Shown in pieces: positions 1 through 11,079 of a stretch of 64,000 nt of DNA; the first letter of the stretch is position 1; each line of letters opens with the position of its first letter. The DNA is from Ligustrum vulgare (Eukaryota; Streptophyta; Magnoliopsida; Lamiales; Oleaceae), in assembly GCA_963555705.1 (NCBI GenBank), contig OY743184.1:21317859-21381858 (forward strand), given 5' to 3'. The position numbers were made by a program, and so were the translations under genes. The notes beneath the pieces are model-generated. The model was not told the DNA's origin, did not search any database, and saw only the letters and a list, made by a program, of their open reading frames with translations.

Positions 1-458
1 TAAAATATATTTAAAAAATAAGGAAAAATAAAATATATTTAAGCAACATATTAAAAAATAAAGTTAATTAAAAATTATAACATATTAAAAGAAAAATAGG
101 TGATAAGGTGGGCAAATTTTCAGAGAAAAACGTAAATAAAAGTCAAAAGAAATTTAATATAAAAAATTTAAATAAATGTCAAACTTTGAATGGTGCAGTA
201 CACTGTGTGTGCACCATTTTTTATTTTGATTAGTTTTTCTTTTCTTTTTTTTTTAAATTTTAAACTCAATGACATGTGTTATGGAGGAAATGAAAAAATT
301 GGATTAATGTATTTTAAAATAAATAAATATATGCTATATAAATTTGTTAAGTTAGAAATTTAAAAATTGAATTAATATATTTTGAAAATAAATAAATAAA
401 ATCATTGAAATTTTACTTCTTAATCTTTATCTTTATCTTTATCTTTATATATATAAAA

Positions 459-530
459 GTAGAAGTGAGGAGAGAGAGTCATTTTGGAGGGAAATTTGCA
501 TTTAATGATTCTCTCTCCTCAATTCTACTT
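459..530. repeat. short inverted repeat with 20-bp arms
   Basis: Left arm 459-478 (gtagaagtgaggagagagag) is mirrored by 511-530 (ctctctcctcaattctactt), with alternating AT flanks extending the pair. The spacer is about 32 bp. A run of tcttta repeats lies just upstream (424-446). It could be a Helitron-type 5' end met by its inverted copy, or a small foldback; the sequence does not decide. Confidence 0.5.
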
Positions 531-654
531 ATATATATATATATAAATAAATAAATAAAAGATAAAGACTTTTGTAGGAAAATTTATTATTTATTACATA
601 TTTAATAAGAGTTATAATAAATATATTATGTATAAATGTATTACATTGGAAATG

Positions 655-1310
655 AAAAAATTAGATTAATATATTTGAACATAAATAAATGTGATATCTA
701 TTTAATTGTGTTATGTAGGAAATGAAAAAATTGTATTAATATATTTGAATATAAATAAATGTCATATCTATATAAATGTGTTATATTGAAAATGAAAATT
801 TTTGATTAATATATTTGAAAATATATAAATACGTGCTATATAAATTTGCTAACATAGAAATTAAAAATTTGAATTAATATATTTTGAAAATAAATGAATA
901 AAATAAATATAGAAAAGATAAAGATTTTGTAGGAAAATTTATTATTTATTACATATTTAGTAAGAGTTGTAGTAAATGTAATATTTGTAAATGTGTTACA
1001 TTGGAAATGAAAAAAATTAGATTAATATATTTAAATATAAATAATGTGATATCTATGTAAATGTGTTATGTAGGAAATGAACATAAATAAATGTGATATC
1101 TATTTAAATGTGTTATATTGAAAATGAAAAAATTGTATTAATATATTTGAATATAAATAAATGTCATATCTATGTAAATGTGTTACATTGAAAATGAAAA
1201 TTTTGGATTAATATATTTGAAAATAAATAAATAAATAAATACGTGCTATATAAATTTGTTAAGTTAAAAATGAAAATTTGAATTAATATATTTTGAAAAT
1301 AAATAAATAA
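655..1310. repeat. degenerate tandem array of a ~60-70 bp AT-rich unit
   Basis: The phrase 'attaatatatttga(a)cataaataaatgt..atatctatgtaaatgtgtta' recurs about every 60-70 bp from 655 to 1310 and again from 2470 to 2700. The copies differ by substitutions and small indels. This is internal minisatellite expansion within the Helitron-related block, with no ORF. Confidence 0.55.
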
Positions 1311-2084
1311 AATCATTGAAATTTTACTTCATAATATGTCAATAAATAAGTAGGTTCTTCAATAAGTATATTACAAAAATAATTAATTATTTGCTATCAA
1401 CCTTTTACAGCTAATGATAAGTTGGTAGAAAATTTAATCATTTCATCATTTTGAATAAAAATTGGTATATTTAAAAAATAAGGAAAAATAAAATATATGT
1501 AAGCAACATATTAAAAAATAAAGTTAATTAAAAATTATAACATATTAAAAGAAAAATAGGTGATAAGGTGGGCAAATTTTCAGAGAAAAACGTAAATAAA
1601 AGTCAAAAGAAAATTAATATAAAAAATTTAAATAAATGTCAAACTTTGAATGGTGCAGTACACTGTGTGTGCACCATTTTTTATTTTGATTAGTTTTGCT
1701 TTTTTTTTTTTTAAATTTTAAAATCAATGACATGTGTTATGGAGGAAATGAAAAAATTGGATTAATGTATTTTAAAATAAATAAATATATGCTATATAAA
1801 TTTATTAAGTTAGAAATTTAAAAATTGAATTAATATATTTTGAAAATAAATAAATAAAATCATTGAAATTTTACTTCCTAATATGTCAATAAATGAGTAG
1901 GATCTTCAATACGCATGTTACAAAAATAATTAATTATTTTCTATCAACTTTTTAACCACACATATTTTTCTCTCCAATTTTCAGCCATTATTTTTTACCT
2001 CAAAATCATTTATACAGGTTTATAAATCAAACAATATTACCAAACGGAGGCTTAATCTTTACATCATTTTGACAAAAATTGACA

Positions 2085-2471
2085 TGTTTAAAAAATAAGG
2101 AAAAATAAAATATATGTGAGTAACACATTAAAAAATATAGTTAATAAAAAATTATAACATATTAAAAAGGAAATAGGTGATGAGGTGGAAAAATTTTAAG
2201 AGAAAAATGTAATTAAAAATCAAAAGAATTTTATATAAAAAATTTATAAGTGTCGAATTTTGAGTGGTGCGGTATACTTAGTATACATGTAACATTTTTT
2301 TATTTTGATTAGTTTTGTCTTTTTTAAAGTTTCAAATTCAACAATATTTTGTATTGAAATTTTATTTGATTTATGTTTTTTTTTTATTTGATATGATTAT
2401 ATAATCAAGATATTTTCAAAATTATGATATAAGAATTATATATTACGTGTATCGCACGGGTAGACAACTAG
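2085..2471 (+). mobile_element. non-autonomous Helitron, 3' end
   Basis: Copy 3 of the repeat ends with a short hairpin (cgtgt-atc-gcacg, 2446-2458, one G-U pair) followed nine bases later by CTAG at 2468-2471. This hairpin-then-CTRR layout is the known 3' end of plant Helitrons. The base after CTAG is A rather than the usual T. The 5' end was not located with certainty. Confidence 0.55.
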
Positions 2472-2897
2472 ATTAATATATTTGAACATAATTAATGTGA
2501 TATTTATGTAAATGTGTTATGTAGGAAATGAAAAAATTGAGTTAATATATTTTAACATAAATAAATATAATATCTATGTAAATATGTTATTTTATTTATG
2601 AAATCAAAAAATTGTATTAATATTTTGAACATAAATAAATGTCATATCTATGTAAATATGTTAAATTGAAATTGAAAATTTCGGATTAATATATTTGAAA
2701 ATAAAAAATCCATGTAATATAAATTTGTTAAGTTAAAAATGAAGATTTTGAATCAATATATTTTGAAAATAAATAAATAAAATCATTGAAATTTTACTTT
2801 CTAATATGTCAATAAATGAGTAGGTTCTTCAATAAGCATATCACAAAAATTATTACCAAATGGAGGCTTAATTATTTTATTATTTTGATAAAAATTG

Positions 2898-3317
2898 ACA
2901 TGTTTAAAAAATAAGGAAAAATAAAATATATTAATTAATATATTGAATTTCAAATAAAATATATCTAAGTAACACATTAAAAAATATAGTTAATAATAAA
3001 TTATAACTTATTAAAAGGGAAATAGATGATGAAGTGGGCAAATTTTCAGAGAAAAATGTAAATAAAAGTTTTAAAAAAAATTATATAAAAAATTTAAATG
3101 AATGTCAAATTTTGAGTGACGTGGTATACTAAATGTACATGTAACATTTTTTTTATTTTGAATAGTTTTATCTTTTTTAAATTTTCAAATTCAATAACAT
3201 TTTGTATTGAAATTTCATTTAAATTATGTTTTTTATTTGATATGATTGAATCAAAATGTTTTTAAAATTATGATTTAAAAATTATATATTTCGTGCATCG
3301 CACGGGTAGACAACTAG
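2898..3317 (+). mobile_element. non-autonomous Helitron, 3' end
   Basis: Copy 4 ends with a perfect 5-bp stem hairpin (cgtgc-atc-gcacg, 3292-3304), nine spacer bases, CTAG at 3314-3317 and then T, as expected for Helitron insertion between A and T. The 3' 200 bp closely match copy 3. It sits directly at the start of the LTR-like arm that begins at 3318, so it probably inserted into that arm. Confidence 0.65.
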
Positions 3318-4110
3318 TTATTCCTAATTGTAAAAGGAATGGACTTTGACTTGGAATGTGAATCATTTTTCAATTCAATAATAAGCTGCTGGAAATAAAT
3401 TGAGAGGTATTAAAACTACTCGGATAAAAATAAAAGAAAAGGCAAAATATACAAACCAAAAAGGTCGCGCAAAGACTCAACGCAAGAGGAGAGAATTGGA
3501 CGGCTCCAGAGAAGAAGAAAAACATAAATTGATTTCCAAATTTCTTTGTGATTTAAATCGCGTTTGACAAATTATCGAAAGATTACAATATGTAAGATAA
3601 GGAAATGAAGGATAACTTGTTGGGATTCGTGTGACGAATATCAACAATAGTTCGGAGTATTCTTATCTTGTTCTTTGTAATTAAACTCGGTGATATCTTT
3701 TATCTTTTATTTGATTAATTCCGACATCATGAGTTCCTAAATCTTGTTTAGGTTAGGATGAAGATATAGGTTAGGAATTTTAATATTTGTTTAATTTTAA
3801 GACTTCATGCTACTTTAATATGTGTTAATTATTTATTGTGTGTTTATTGCGTTAATTGTTTGGTCAACAATGAATTGATTTATGGATAGTACTAAAATCG
3901 GAAGATAATGTATGATTCTAGCTTGTGCAATAAATAACTTAAACATTATAAGAAATAGCTGTGCAATCTTACTTGAATTCCTAAAACTGAATGAATTTGC
4001 ATTTATGTGAATTTATATAGAGATATAATAATTTCGAATATGTAAATAGGATTAGTGTTACCAGAGAGAGATCAAAATCTATAAGATTGTTGACATAGGG
4101 GCTGATAAAT
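3318..4110 (+). repeat. left arm of inverted LTR-like pair
   Basis: This stretch reappears as a reverse complement, in three separated pieces, at about 8261-8411, 6325-6790 and 4520-4641. Landmarks are 'ggaatggactttgacttgg', the segment around 3650-3790 with 'aattccgacatcatgagttc', and 3950-4080. Its style resembles the 3' half of Athila/Tat-type Ty3/gypsy LTRs. That family assignment is an inference. Confidence 0.5.
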
Positions 4111-4222
4111 TGGAAAAATCTATAATAGGTTAACTTGATTGTTGACATAGGGGCTGATAAATTGGAAAAATCTATAATAGGTTAACTTGATTGTTGACAT
4201 AGGGGCTGATAAATTGGAATTA
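4087..4222. repeat. 52-bp tandem repeat, about 2.6 copies
   Basis: The unit beginning 'ttgttgacataggggctgat' starts at 4087, 4139 and 4191, a period of 52 bp; the first two copies are identical. It lies in the spacer between the inverted arms. Confidence 0.85.
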
Positions 4223-4519
4223 GATGAATGTTAAATGACCTAATAAAGTGATTTTTAAGTTTTAAGTATCATCCCAATGAGACTACTATCTACTATCAAT
4301 TTTTAAACTAACCTAGCCTTCAATACAAATTAGAATAGTATCCAAAATATCAAATTGAGATGTGATTTACAAAGAAAATTAAACTAAAATAATAACGGTA
4401 AAATACTAAAATATGATTTGAGAAGATAATGAGATTAGGTAGTTAGGATTTCCGATTTCACTTAGGAATTTTAACATTCATCTAATTCAAATTTATTCAG
4501 CCCCCTTTCATGTGTCAAT
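4223..4519. other. spacer between inverted LTR-like arms, no gene seen
   Basis: AT-rich sequence forming the centre of the inverted structure. No ORF, tRNA or terminal repeat was recognised. Confidence 0.5.
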
Positions 4520-4641
4520 AATCGAATTAACTTATTATAGCTATGGATTTCTCTCGAGTAACATTAATCCTATTTATATGTCAAGAATTACTATAACACA
4601 TGCAAACCCATTCAATTTTAGGAATTCAACCAAGATTGCAC
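4520..4641 (-). repeat. right arm of inverted pair, inner piece
   Basis: Reverse complement of about 3950-4080: 'attaatcctatttatatg' here matches 'aaataggattagtgtt' there, and 'ttcaattttaggaattcaa' matches 'gaattcctaaaactgaatg'. It is cut at 4646 by the hAT-like insertion. Confidence 0.6.
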
Positions 4642-4645
4642 ATCC

Positions 4646-6120
4646 TAGGGGTGTACATCGAAAGCTCCAAACCGCTAAACTGAATTGAAACCGTAATTTT
4701 GAAACTGTTGATTTTAGTCCACGTGGACCCATAAATATTTTGATATTTACCCAAATCGAACTACTTTCAAATTATTCGGTTTAGATTTCACTTTTTAAAA
4801 CTCGTTTCAAATCGCCAATTCGCAAAAAGAATTACCATTAATATTTATTATTTAATGGAAATTTTCAAATTTATTTTACAGTTAATTTTTTACAGATTTT
4901 TACAGTTAAATTGCGAAGATGATGAGCAAGTTCGCTGGACGACATTGACTGTCGAACCTGGATGCTTTTTTTTTTTTTTTTTTGTGAAAGAGTTTTTACA
5001 CGTGTAAACTTCGATTAGAAGTGTCAATTCGGGTGGTCCGGACCGGGTCGGCCCGTCAGTATAAAAGTTCGGTAACGGCCCGCTTGGAAAAAAACCCACC
5101 CGCTGCGGGTTCGGGCCGGTTCCGGGTCAACCCACAAATTTCGAATTACAACCCAGGCCCGCCCGTTGACCCATGCAAGTTGCGGTTTGTTCTGATTTGA
5201 CCTGTATGAATAAAAATATAGATTTTTTTCATATTTTTTGTAATTTTTGTCAAATTTCTAAATAGAAAATGATAAAAATGATAAATTCATATTTATACCA
5301 TAAAATATTTACATAGAATTTAATTTATATTTTATGTTACATGAATTACTTATAAATTTGCAAATTTAAATAAAATATAAACAAATAACAATTAAATGCT
5401 AAATGTATTTGTAATTACTATTATCAGAGAACATTATGTTTCTTAGTTATTATGGAGGAAAAAAAAAGATTTTGCTTTAAAAGTTATATTAGAGTTTGTA
5501 GAAGAAGTAAGATTTTCAATGTTACCATATTTAATAAAAATAATTTTTTTACGGGTCAGCGGGTTAATCGCGGCCCGCAAAGGTTTGACCCGCGAAATCC
5601 GCGGTTCATAATTTCTTGATCCGTGAACAACCCGCACGGATCACGGGTCGGCCCGTGGTCCCGGGTCGATTTTTACGGGTCTAGTCGGTCCGTCCGTCTT
5701 GACACCTCTAACTTCAACTATCTTGTTGTCGTTCTAAGTTTTTTTTATTTCAAACGATGTTATCTTGTAGTTCGCTATGGAGTGAACTACATTCTTGGTG
5801 TTGTAAATGCTCTGTTGTTCATATGCCATATAATTTTTCGAGCCTGAACCACTGATTGGTAAGTTGGTAACCTGTTACTTTTGTCATCAAAAACATGAGA
5901 GCAGAATAGTAAAAAATTTATTTCAACTCCGTTAAAATATATTAGTTTAATTTCGCTTGCAAATTGTGATTTGAACCTATACCAAACAGGAAAAAATTGT
6001 TTGGTGGTTTGATTTACGAAATTAAATTGTTTGATTTGGTTTGAGTCGGAAATCGTTTTAAATGATTTGATTTGAAAATTTATAAAAAAAAACACCAAAA
6101 TCAAACCGTTTACACCCCTA
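4646..6120. mobile_element. hAT-like non-autonomous element carrying a nested element
   Basis: The termini are inverted (TAGGGGTGTA at 4646; its complement ends at 6120), and the right end carries 'aaatcaaaccgtttacaccc'. Flanking octamers gcacatcc (4638-4645) and gcataacc (6121-6128) match at six of eight positions, as an aged 8-bp TSD. It splits the right arm of the inverted LTR pair. No transposase was found. A second, GC-rich element is nested at 5016-5710. Confidence 0.55.
5016..5710. mobile_element. nested hAT-like MITE with CCCG-rich ends
   Basis: Terminal inverted repeat TAGAAGTGTCAA / TTGACACCTCTA, followed inward on both sides by runs of 'cgggtcggcccg' type sequence. The candidate 8-bp TSD is acttcgat against acttcaac (six of eight match). 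The interior is AT-rich, with no transposase. Confidence 0.6.
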
Positions 6121-6324
6121 GCATAACCTATAATTTTCTTTCGATTTCTTATAATACCTATATTATTTATCCGGCTTGCTCTGTTGACCGACGTATGTTG
6201 CTAACCTCCAATGATAAAGTTTGAAGTGTCCCATTTAAAAATTATTTGAACACTTAAACACATTTTTATTTGGAGTTGGGCAATATAATATTGTCCATCT
6301 CTGACTACATAGCATTTTCATATT
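6121..6324. other. remnant of right arm, no gene seen
   Basis: AT-rich link between the hAT-like element and the clear part of the right arm. Parts such as 'ttattgcatgaac' match the left arm weakly. Confidence 0.35.
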
Positions 6325-6790
6325 ATTTATTGCATGAACTAAAATTATACATTACCTCTCGATTTCAGAACTATTCCTAAATCAATCCATAGTTGACAAT
6401 TGACAAGACAATTAATTAATGCAATAAACACACAATAAATAATTAACACATTAAAGTGGCATGAAGTCATTAAATTAAATGAATATTAAATTCCCTAAGA
6501 TATCTTCATCCTACCATGAACAGAATTAAGCAACTCATAATGTCGGAATTAAACAATAAAAGACGTCAGCGGGTTTAATTACAAAGAACAAGATAAAAAT
6601 ACTCTGAAACTATTTTTGAAGCTCGCCACACGAATTCCAACAAATTGTCCTTCGTTTCCTTATCCTACGTAATGAAAGTCTCCCGACAATCACGATTTAA
6701 ATCACTAAAGAAATTTGGAAATCAATTTATGTTTTTCTTCTTATCTGGAGCCTTCCAATTCTTTTTGAGTTTTTGCATGTGTCTTTTTTG
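6325..6790 (-). repeat. right arm of inverted pair, middle piece
   Basis: Reverse complement of roughly 3500-3930. Matching landmarks are 'gacattatgagttgctt' style text near 6530, 'aaagaacaagataaaaatac' near 6583, and 'gatttccaaatttcttt' read backwards near 6713. The two arms differ by scattered substitutions and indels, so the duplication is old. Confidence 0.6.
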
Positions 6791-7002
6791 TTTTACTAGT
6801 AGTAGTAGTGTGAGTAAGTACGTATTTTGCACGTCTTATGTGTATGATAAATATTAAAGTAACGTTTTTAAATATTAATACTTTTTTGAAAGTAGTTGAC
6901 ATAACTGATATTGTTAAATTAAAATTATAAATGGTAAATTGACTTCAATTAATATATTAATTTTTTTTTTGAAAATTTTCGTCCAATTCTTGGAAATATA
7001 TA
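6791..7002. other. AT-rich, no gene seen
   Basis: No terminal repeats or coding potential were recognised. It is part of the sequence separating the middle and outer pieces of the right arm. Confidence 0.4.
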
Positions 7003-7074
7003 CTCCCCACGTCCCATTTATATAAGCTGTATTTTCTTTTTCCTAATTATATAGACATATTTCTTTATTATGAA

Positions 7075-7119
<45 letters not shown>

Positions 7120-7286
7120 TAATGAGCCCATATTTATTACTTTCAATAATCATAATAATTTTGATACTTAAATAAGGGTGATTTTGAGAATTTTCTTTAC
7201 AAAAATTACCGTTTCAATAATGTTAAATATATTTTCTTAATCTGTGTGAAAAATCAAACAAGCCTATATAAATAGGATGGAGGGAG
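7003..7286. mobile_element. Stowaway-type MITE (Tc1/mariner)
   Basis: The left end CTCCCCACGTCCCATTTATA and the right end 'tatataaataggatggagggag' are inverted repeats of the well-known Stowaway type. Both sides are flanked by TA (7001-7002 and 7287-7288). Length is 284 bp with no coding capacity. It contains a poly-T tract at about 7077-7117. Confidence 0.85.
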
Positions 7287-7288
7287 TA

Positions 7289-8260
7289 TTAGACAATTAT
7301 TTAAAATATCAATTTAATAAATAAATCACATTTGATATATTAAAAAGTAATCTGATATCATAAAATATTAGGCAAATCAGTAATTGTTTTATAAAATATT
7401 TATGCCAAGTCGCGAAAAATGTGAAAAAGCCGTGTATAGATAAATTAAATTAATTTGTTAGCATATTTTTATAAAAAAAAAAGTTTAATAATATGCTCCT
7501 GTGGGAGAAATTCAAATAAGATTTTAATCCAAATCAAAGTCAACAATTAATTTTAACCATAAATTTTATTGGACCCACAACTTTTCAATCACGTTTTATT
7601 AATTTCTATCAAAATCTATTAAAATTTTGATTTTATTCATTACCAAAATTGACTATATAAATTAAAATTAAAATTTCAGTAATTTTTTTTTCATCATCCA
7701 AAGAGTTGAAATTATTATTTTATATTCTTAATTAGGAAAATATTTAAAATAATTATTTTCATTTTTATATAAATTAATTGATTGTTTTGATAAGAATTTA
7801 AGTGGGTTTAAAAATAAAAAGTTTCACACTCACCCTACTTTGAAAATAATAATAAAAAATATATATATATTTTTATTGGTAACTAAAACATAATTGTCTG
7901 AATTAAAAATAGAAAAAATTCATTAAAAATATAAACATATTCTTTGAATTGTTCATAAACATTGTCCAAAAGTGGGCTAAAAAATAATTGTTTGGATTAA
8001 AAATAGAAAAAAAATAAATCTATGAAACGGATAAACACACTCTTTGAATTGTTCAACAAAGTTATTACAGGAAATAAATTTGAAGAGACAATATTTTTAA
8101 ATTAAATAAAAAAGTAATGATGCTAAATTAATATTAATGAATAATCAATTTCGATTTAGTTAACGTGAGTAAATTAATGTTTTTGGAATAAGTATTAAAA
8201 TAAATGTAAAATAAATTTTAATAAATGAATAGAAGATTGTGATTGTACATATATAGATAG
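7289..8260. other. AT-rich intergenic, no gene seen
   Basis: Low-complexity AT-rich sequence. A short repeat 'acataattg..tgaattaaaaatagaaaaaa' occurs near 7890 and 7985, each followed by 'actctttgaattgttca' type text. It separates the middle and outer pieces of the right arm and probably includes unidentified insertions. Confidence 0.4.
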
Positions 8261-8652
8261 ATGTAGATTTAGATATATCTTGCCTTTTCTTTTATTTTTC
8301 CCCGAGTAGTCCTAATACCTCTCAATTTCTTTCCAGCAGCTTATGTACTGAAAAAGGATTTAAATTACAATTCAAAGTCCATTCCCTTTACAATTTGAAA
8401 TAATAGCAAATTAATGCAAAAATTGTCTTCAAGACCTTGATCCATCCAATTAATGCAATTTACTCCTTCAATTTCTCAATTGTGGAATTTGATTACATAA
8501 CTGCATTTTTATCCAAATTCATCCTTTTTTATTTGATCTCGGGGTTTCTCCTAAAATAATCCAAAATACAAATAATTAAGTTTCAAATTCAAATTAATAC
8601 TACACTTTTGACTGTAGAGATAAATGCATATCTTAAACTTATCAAATACCTC
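8261..8652 (-). repeat. right arm, outer piece, with LTR start and PPT
   Basis: Positions 8296-8411 are the reverse complement of 3318-3440 ('cctctcaatttctttccagc' mirrors 'gctggaaataaattgagagg'). On the minus strand the sequence from 8665 down reads 'caagtttggaggtatttgat', which resembles the polypurine tract and TGATAAG LTR start of Athila/Tat gypsy elements. A similar LTR start occurs on the plus strand at 61074. Confidence 0.4.
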
Positions 8653-9176
8653 CAAACTTGAATATTTGTTCATCCTCGAATAAAGCATAATAGATACTTA
8701 ACTAGTCTAAATAATTATACTCAACATGAGTTCAGCGTTCCTTAAAATGCACATCAAAATCACAAAATTTGAATAAGTTAAGAATTAAAATTTATTTTAG
8801 AACTATACATATCGTATATCTAACTTTTGAGTGTGTGTGTGAGTTAAACATTCTCAATTCCACCGATGCTACTCGAATAAAGTCACATATTTCAACTAAG
8901 TCTCTTTTTCCAAATAAAACCAATTCCCATTAAGGTGCCATGGCGAGTGCAATGTCTTTCATGTATTTTTATTTTATTTTTTATTTTTTTTGGGTCAACG
9001 ATCATAACTAAAAAATAATCAAGTGGTGATGTTATTGGTTTTTTGATGAATCTAACCACCCCAAACTTATTCTAAAAGGTTTTCGACGAGGTTCTAAATG
9101 TGGTTATTAGTGTAATAGCATGTCCTAAAGTCTTAAAAGATTCCAGGGTAGCTAAATAATAATCAACTCATAGTTA
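8653..9176. other. intergenic or gypsy remnant, no ORF seen
   Basis: No intact reading frame. It contains text such as 'accaccccaaacttattct' (9055-9073), common near the 3' end of plant gypsy elements, but this is too short for a firm call. It ends at the TSD of the copia element. Confidence 0.35.
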
Positions 9177-10277
9177 TGTTGGGCTTAAAAGGTTTTAGGC
9201 CCATCTTAATTTAAAGATTAAAATTTCAGCCCATTTTAAATTAGAAATAATACATGGAGGACCTTTGTGCAATTTATATTAAAAAGTAGTGATGGCAACG
9301 GGGCGGGTCCCTCCGCCCCGCGACCCGCGAATTTCGGGTTCGGGTTCGGAGCGTGTCAACTTACCCGCCCCGTTTAATTTTTTTTTAATTTTTTCGGTAT
9401 TTTTTTTATTTTTTTCCTTATTAATTTTTATTAATTTATTTAATCGGGGCGGGTTCGGGTCGGGACAACCAAACCCGTACCCGCCCCGCGACCCACCCGG
9501 GTCGGGGGAAGTCGCCCCATACCCGCCCCGCCGACCCGCGGGGTGGGTTTTTTTCGCCCCATTAGGGGCGGGTTCGGGTCGGGTTTTTTTGCCATCTCTA
9601 TTAAAAAGTGCATAACCTAATAAAAGAAAAAGGGCGTCATTTCTGCTGAGTCTTCTATTTTTTCAACGAAAACAGAGAGGCTGCCTATTTTCATATACGC
9701 ACGATGAATTGAAATGGAGCAGTGAAGTTGGCCTGAAATCTCAACATACTCGCATACAATATTTGGAGAAATAAAGGTGCCATTTTCTTGTTCTATTTTT
9801 GGAGAAGAAAGTGTTGTTATTAATGTGTTCTTCTTCTCCAATATTGGGTTTCTCTAAGTATTATCTTAGAATGATTTAGGTGCCATTTAATCTCCATTAT
9901 TGTTGTTTTTGTTGGGGTTCCATCTATTGTATTAGATGATGTATATTGTGGGTGACAAGAGTGATTCTTGAAGGTGTGTAATTGGTTCCCTCTAGATTTA
10001 GGACAAAAATTTAGGAAAGAAATATTGTATTACTATTATTTGGTAATAGTGGAATTATCGGTTTGCCCCGTCGATTTTCCCTTCTCATTGGAGGGTTTTA
10101 CGACGTTAAATAATTATTGGTGTTATCACTGTTGTTATTTATAGTTCGATATTCTATTATTTGGATTAGTTTGATTGAGTTGTTGATTTCTTATTTTAAT
10201 CACACGGAGTTTGGGGAAAATATTTGGCGTTTGCTACTTGTGTTGGAAATTCCGTTTGTGGTCCAAATTTCCCAACA
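9177..10277 (+). repeat. 5' LTR of copia element (with inserted MITE)
   Basis: It starts TGTTGGGCTT and ends TTTCCCAACA. It is 1101 bp against 778 bp for the 3' LTR; the difference is explained by a 314-bp MITE plus its 8-bp target duplication. Outside that insertion the two LTRs differ at only scattered bases, pointing to a fairly recent insertion. Confidence 0.95.
9287..9600. mobile_element. hAT-like MITE inside the 5' LTR
   Basis: Terminal repeats are TAGTGATGGCAA and TTGCCATCTCTA, with inward runs of 'gggcgggttcgggtcggg' type. The 8-bp TSD ttaaaaag is perfect (9279-9286 and 9601-9608). The empty site with a single ttaaaaag is visible in the 3' LTR near 14443-14450. No ORF of its own is credible. 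Confidence 0.92.
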
Positions 10278-10278
10278 G

Positions 10279-10290
10279 TGGTATCAGAGC
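10279..10290 (+). promoter_or_regulatory. primer-binding site (initiator tRNA-Met)
   Basis: TGGTATCAGAGC lies one base after the 5' LTR. It is the standard minus-strand priming site of plant copia elements, complementary to the 3' end of initiator methionine tRNA. Confidence 0.93.
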
Positions 10291-10314
10291 TTGTGTTAGA
10301 TTGTGTGGATTAAA

Positions 10315-11079
10315 ATGGATGATCTGGTTGGTTGTGCTATGATTAGACTCACTAATCATAATTGGGTAACTTGGAAGCCTAGGATGGAGGATATCCTTTA
10401 TTGCAAGGATTTGTATGACCCCGTTGAGGGTGACACGGCTAAACCGAAGGATATGTCAGACAGTAATTGGACCAAACAGAATAGAAAGACTATCGGAACT
10501 ATAAGACAGTGGGTGGATAACAGTGTGTTTCATCATGTTGCACAAGAGACTGACGCACAGAAATTGTGGTCGAAATTGGAGTCTATGTTTGAGAAGAAGA
10601 TTGCATCTAGGAAATCTTTTCTGATTAGAGACTTGTTCAACATGAAATACAAAGATGGCATGGGTGTGATAGAGCACTTGAACAATTTTCAGAATATTGT
10701 AAATCAGTTGACTACTATGGGTATGAAATTAGAAGATGAATTGCAGACTTTGTCACTTTTAAGTTCTTTGCCAGATAGTTTGGAGACCTTTGTTGTGACT
10801 ATCAGTAATTCTGCTCCCAATGGTATTTTGACTATGGAGTCTGTTAAAGACAGTATGCAGAATGAGGAATCAAGAAGAAAGTCCTCAGGTGTACATACAA
10901 GGTCAAATCATGCACATGCTCTTGTTGTAGAGGACAAGGGGAGAAATAGAAATAGATGGCAGAAAGGTCGCAGCAAGTCAAGAGGTCGGTCGAAATCAAA
11001 AGATAAAAAGTCAGCTTGCTATCATTGTGGTAATGTGGGCCACATTAAAAGAAATTGCCGGATTTGGTTGAGAGAATAA
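10315..11079 (+). CDS. copia Gag (capsid and nucleocapsid)
   Basis: This frame encodes the structural Gag protein that packages element RNA. From the ATG at 10315 it gives 254 residues. The body resembles the UBN2/retrotransposon gag domain ('LWSKLESMF', 'SLPDSLETFV'), followed by a basic stretch and a CCHC zinc knuckle (CYHCGNVGHIKRNC, residues about 235-248). A GTG twelve bases upstream extends the frame but ATG is the plausible start. The frame stops with TAA at 11077 and would continue in the same frame into protease, so the stop is either a true gag terminus or, more likely, a decay mutation in a single gag-pol frame. Confidence 0.85.
   Translation: MDDLVGCAMIRLTNHNWVTWKPRMEDILYCKDLYDPVEGDTAKPKDMSDSNWTKQNRKTIGTIRQWVDNSVFHHVAQETDAQKLWSKLESMFEKKIASRKSFLIRDLFNMKYKDGMGVIEHLNNFQNIVNQLTTMGMKLEDELQTLSLLSSLPDSLETFVVTISNSAPNGILTMESVKDSMQNEESRRKSSGVHTRSNHAHALVVEDKGRNRNRWQKGRSKSRGRSKSKDKKSACYHCGNVGHIKRNCRIWLRE

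Larger units (their letters stand above)
1..3317. repeat. AT-rich Helitron-related repeat block, four copies
   Basis: Four related copies of an AT-rich unit begin near 1, 1464, 2085 and 2898, each opening with a 'tttaaaaaataaggaaaaat' stretch and continuing through a 'gtgggcaaattttcagagaaaaa' type segment. Copies 1 and 2 are nearly identical for about 400 bp, including an inverted 'tggtgcagtacac / gtgtgcaccat' motif (about 190-217 and 1650-1677). Copies 3 and 4 end in Helitron-like 3' termini. No coding potential was seen. Serial insertion or tandem duplication of non-autonomous Helitrons is the simplest reading. Confidence 0.6.

Noticed and set aside
6645..6857. 70-codon hydrophobic plus-strand frame
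   Set aside because: Lies in the right LTR-like arm and is not conserved in the left arm; no domain.
10117..10299. 60-codon frame in the 5' LTR, repeated in the 3' LTR at 14958
   Set aside because: Present only because both LTRs contain it; it overlaps the LTR end and PBS and looks non-coding.
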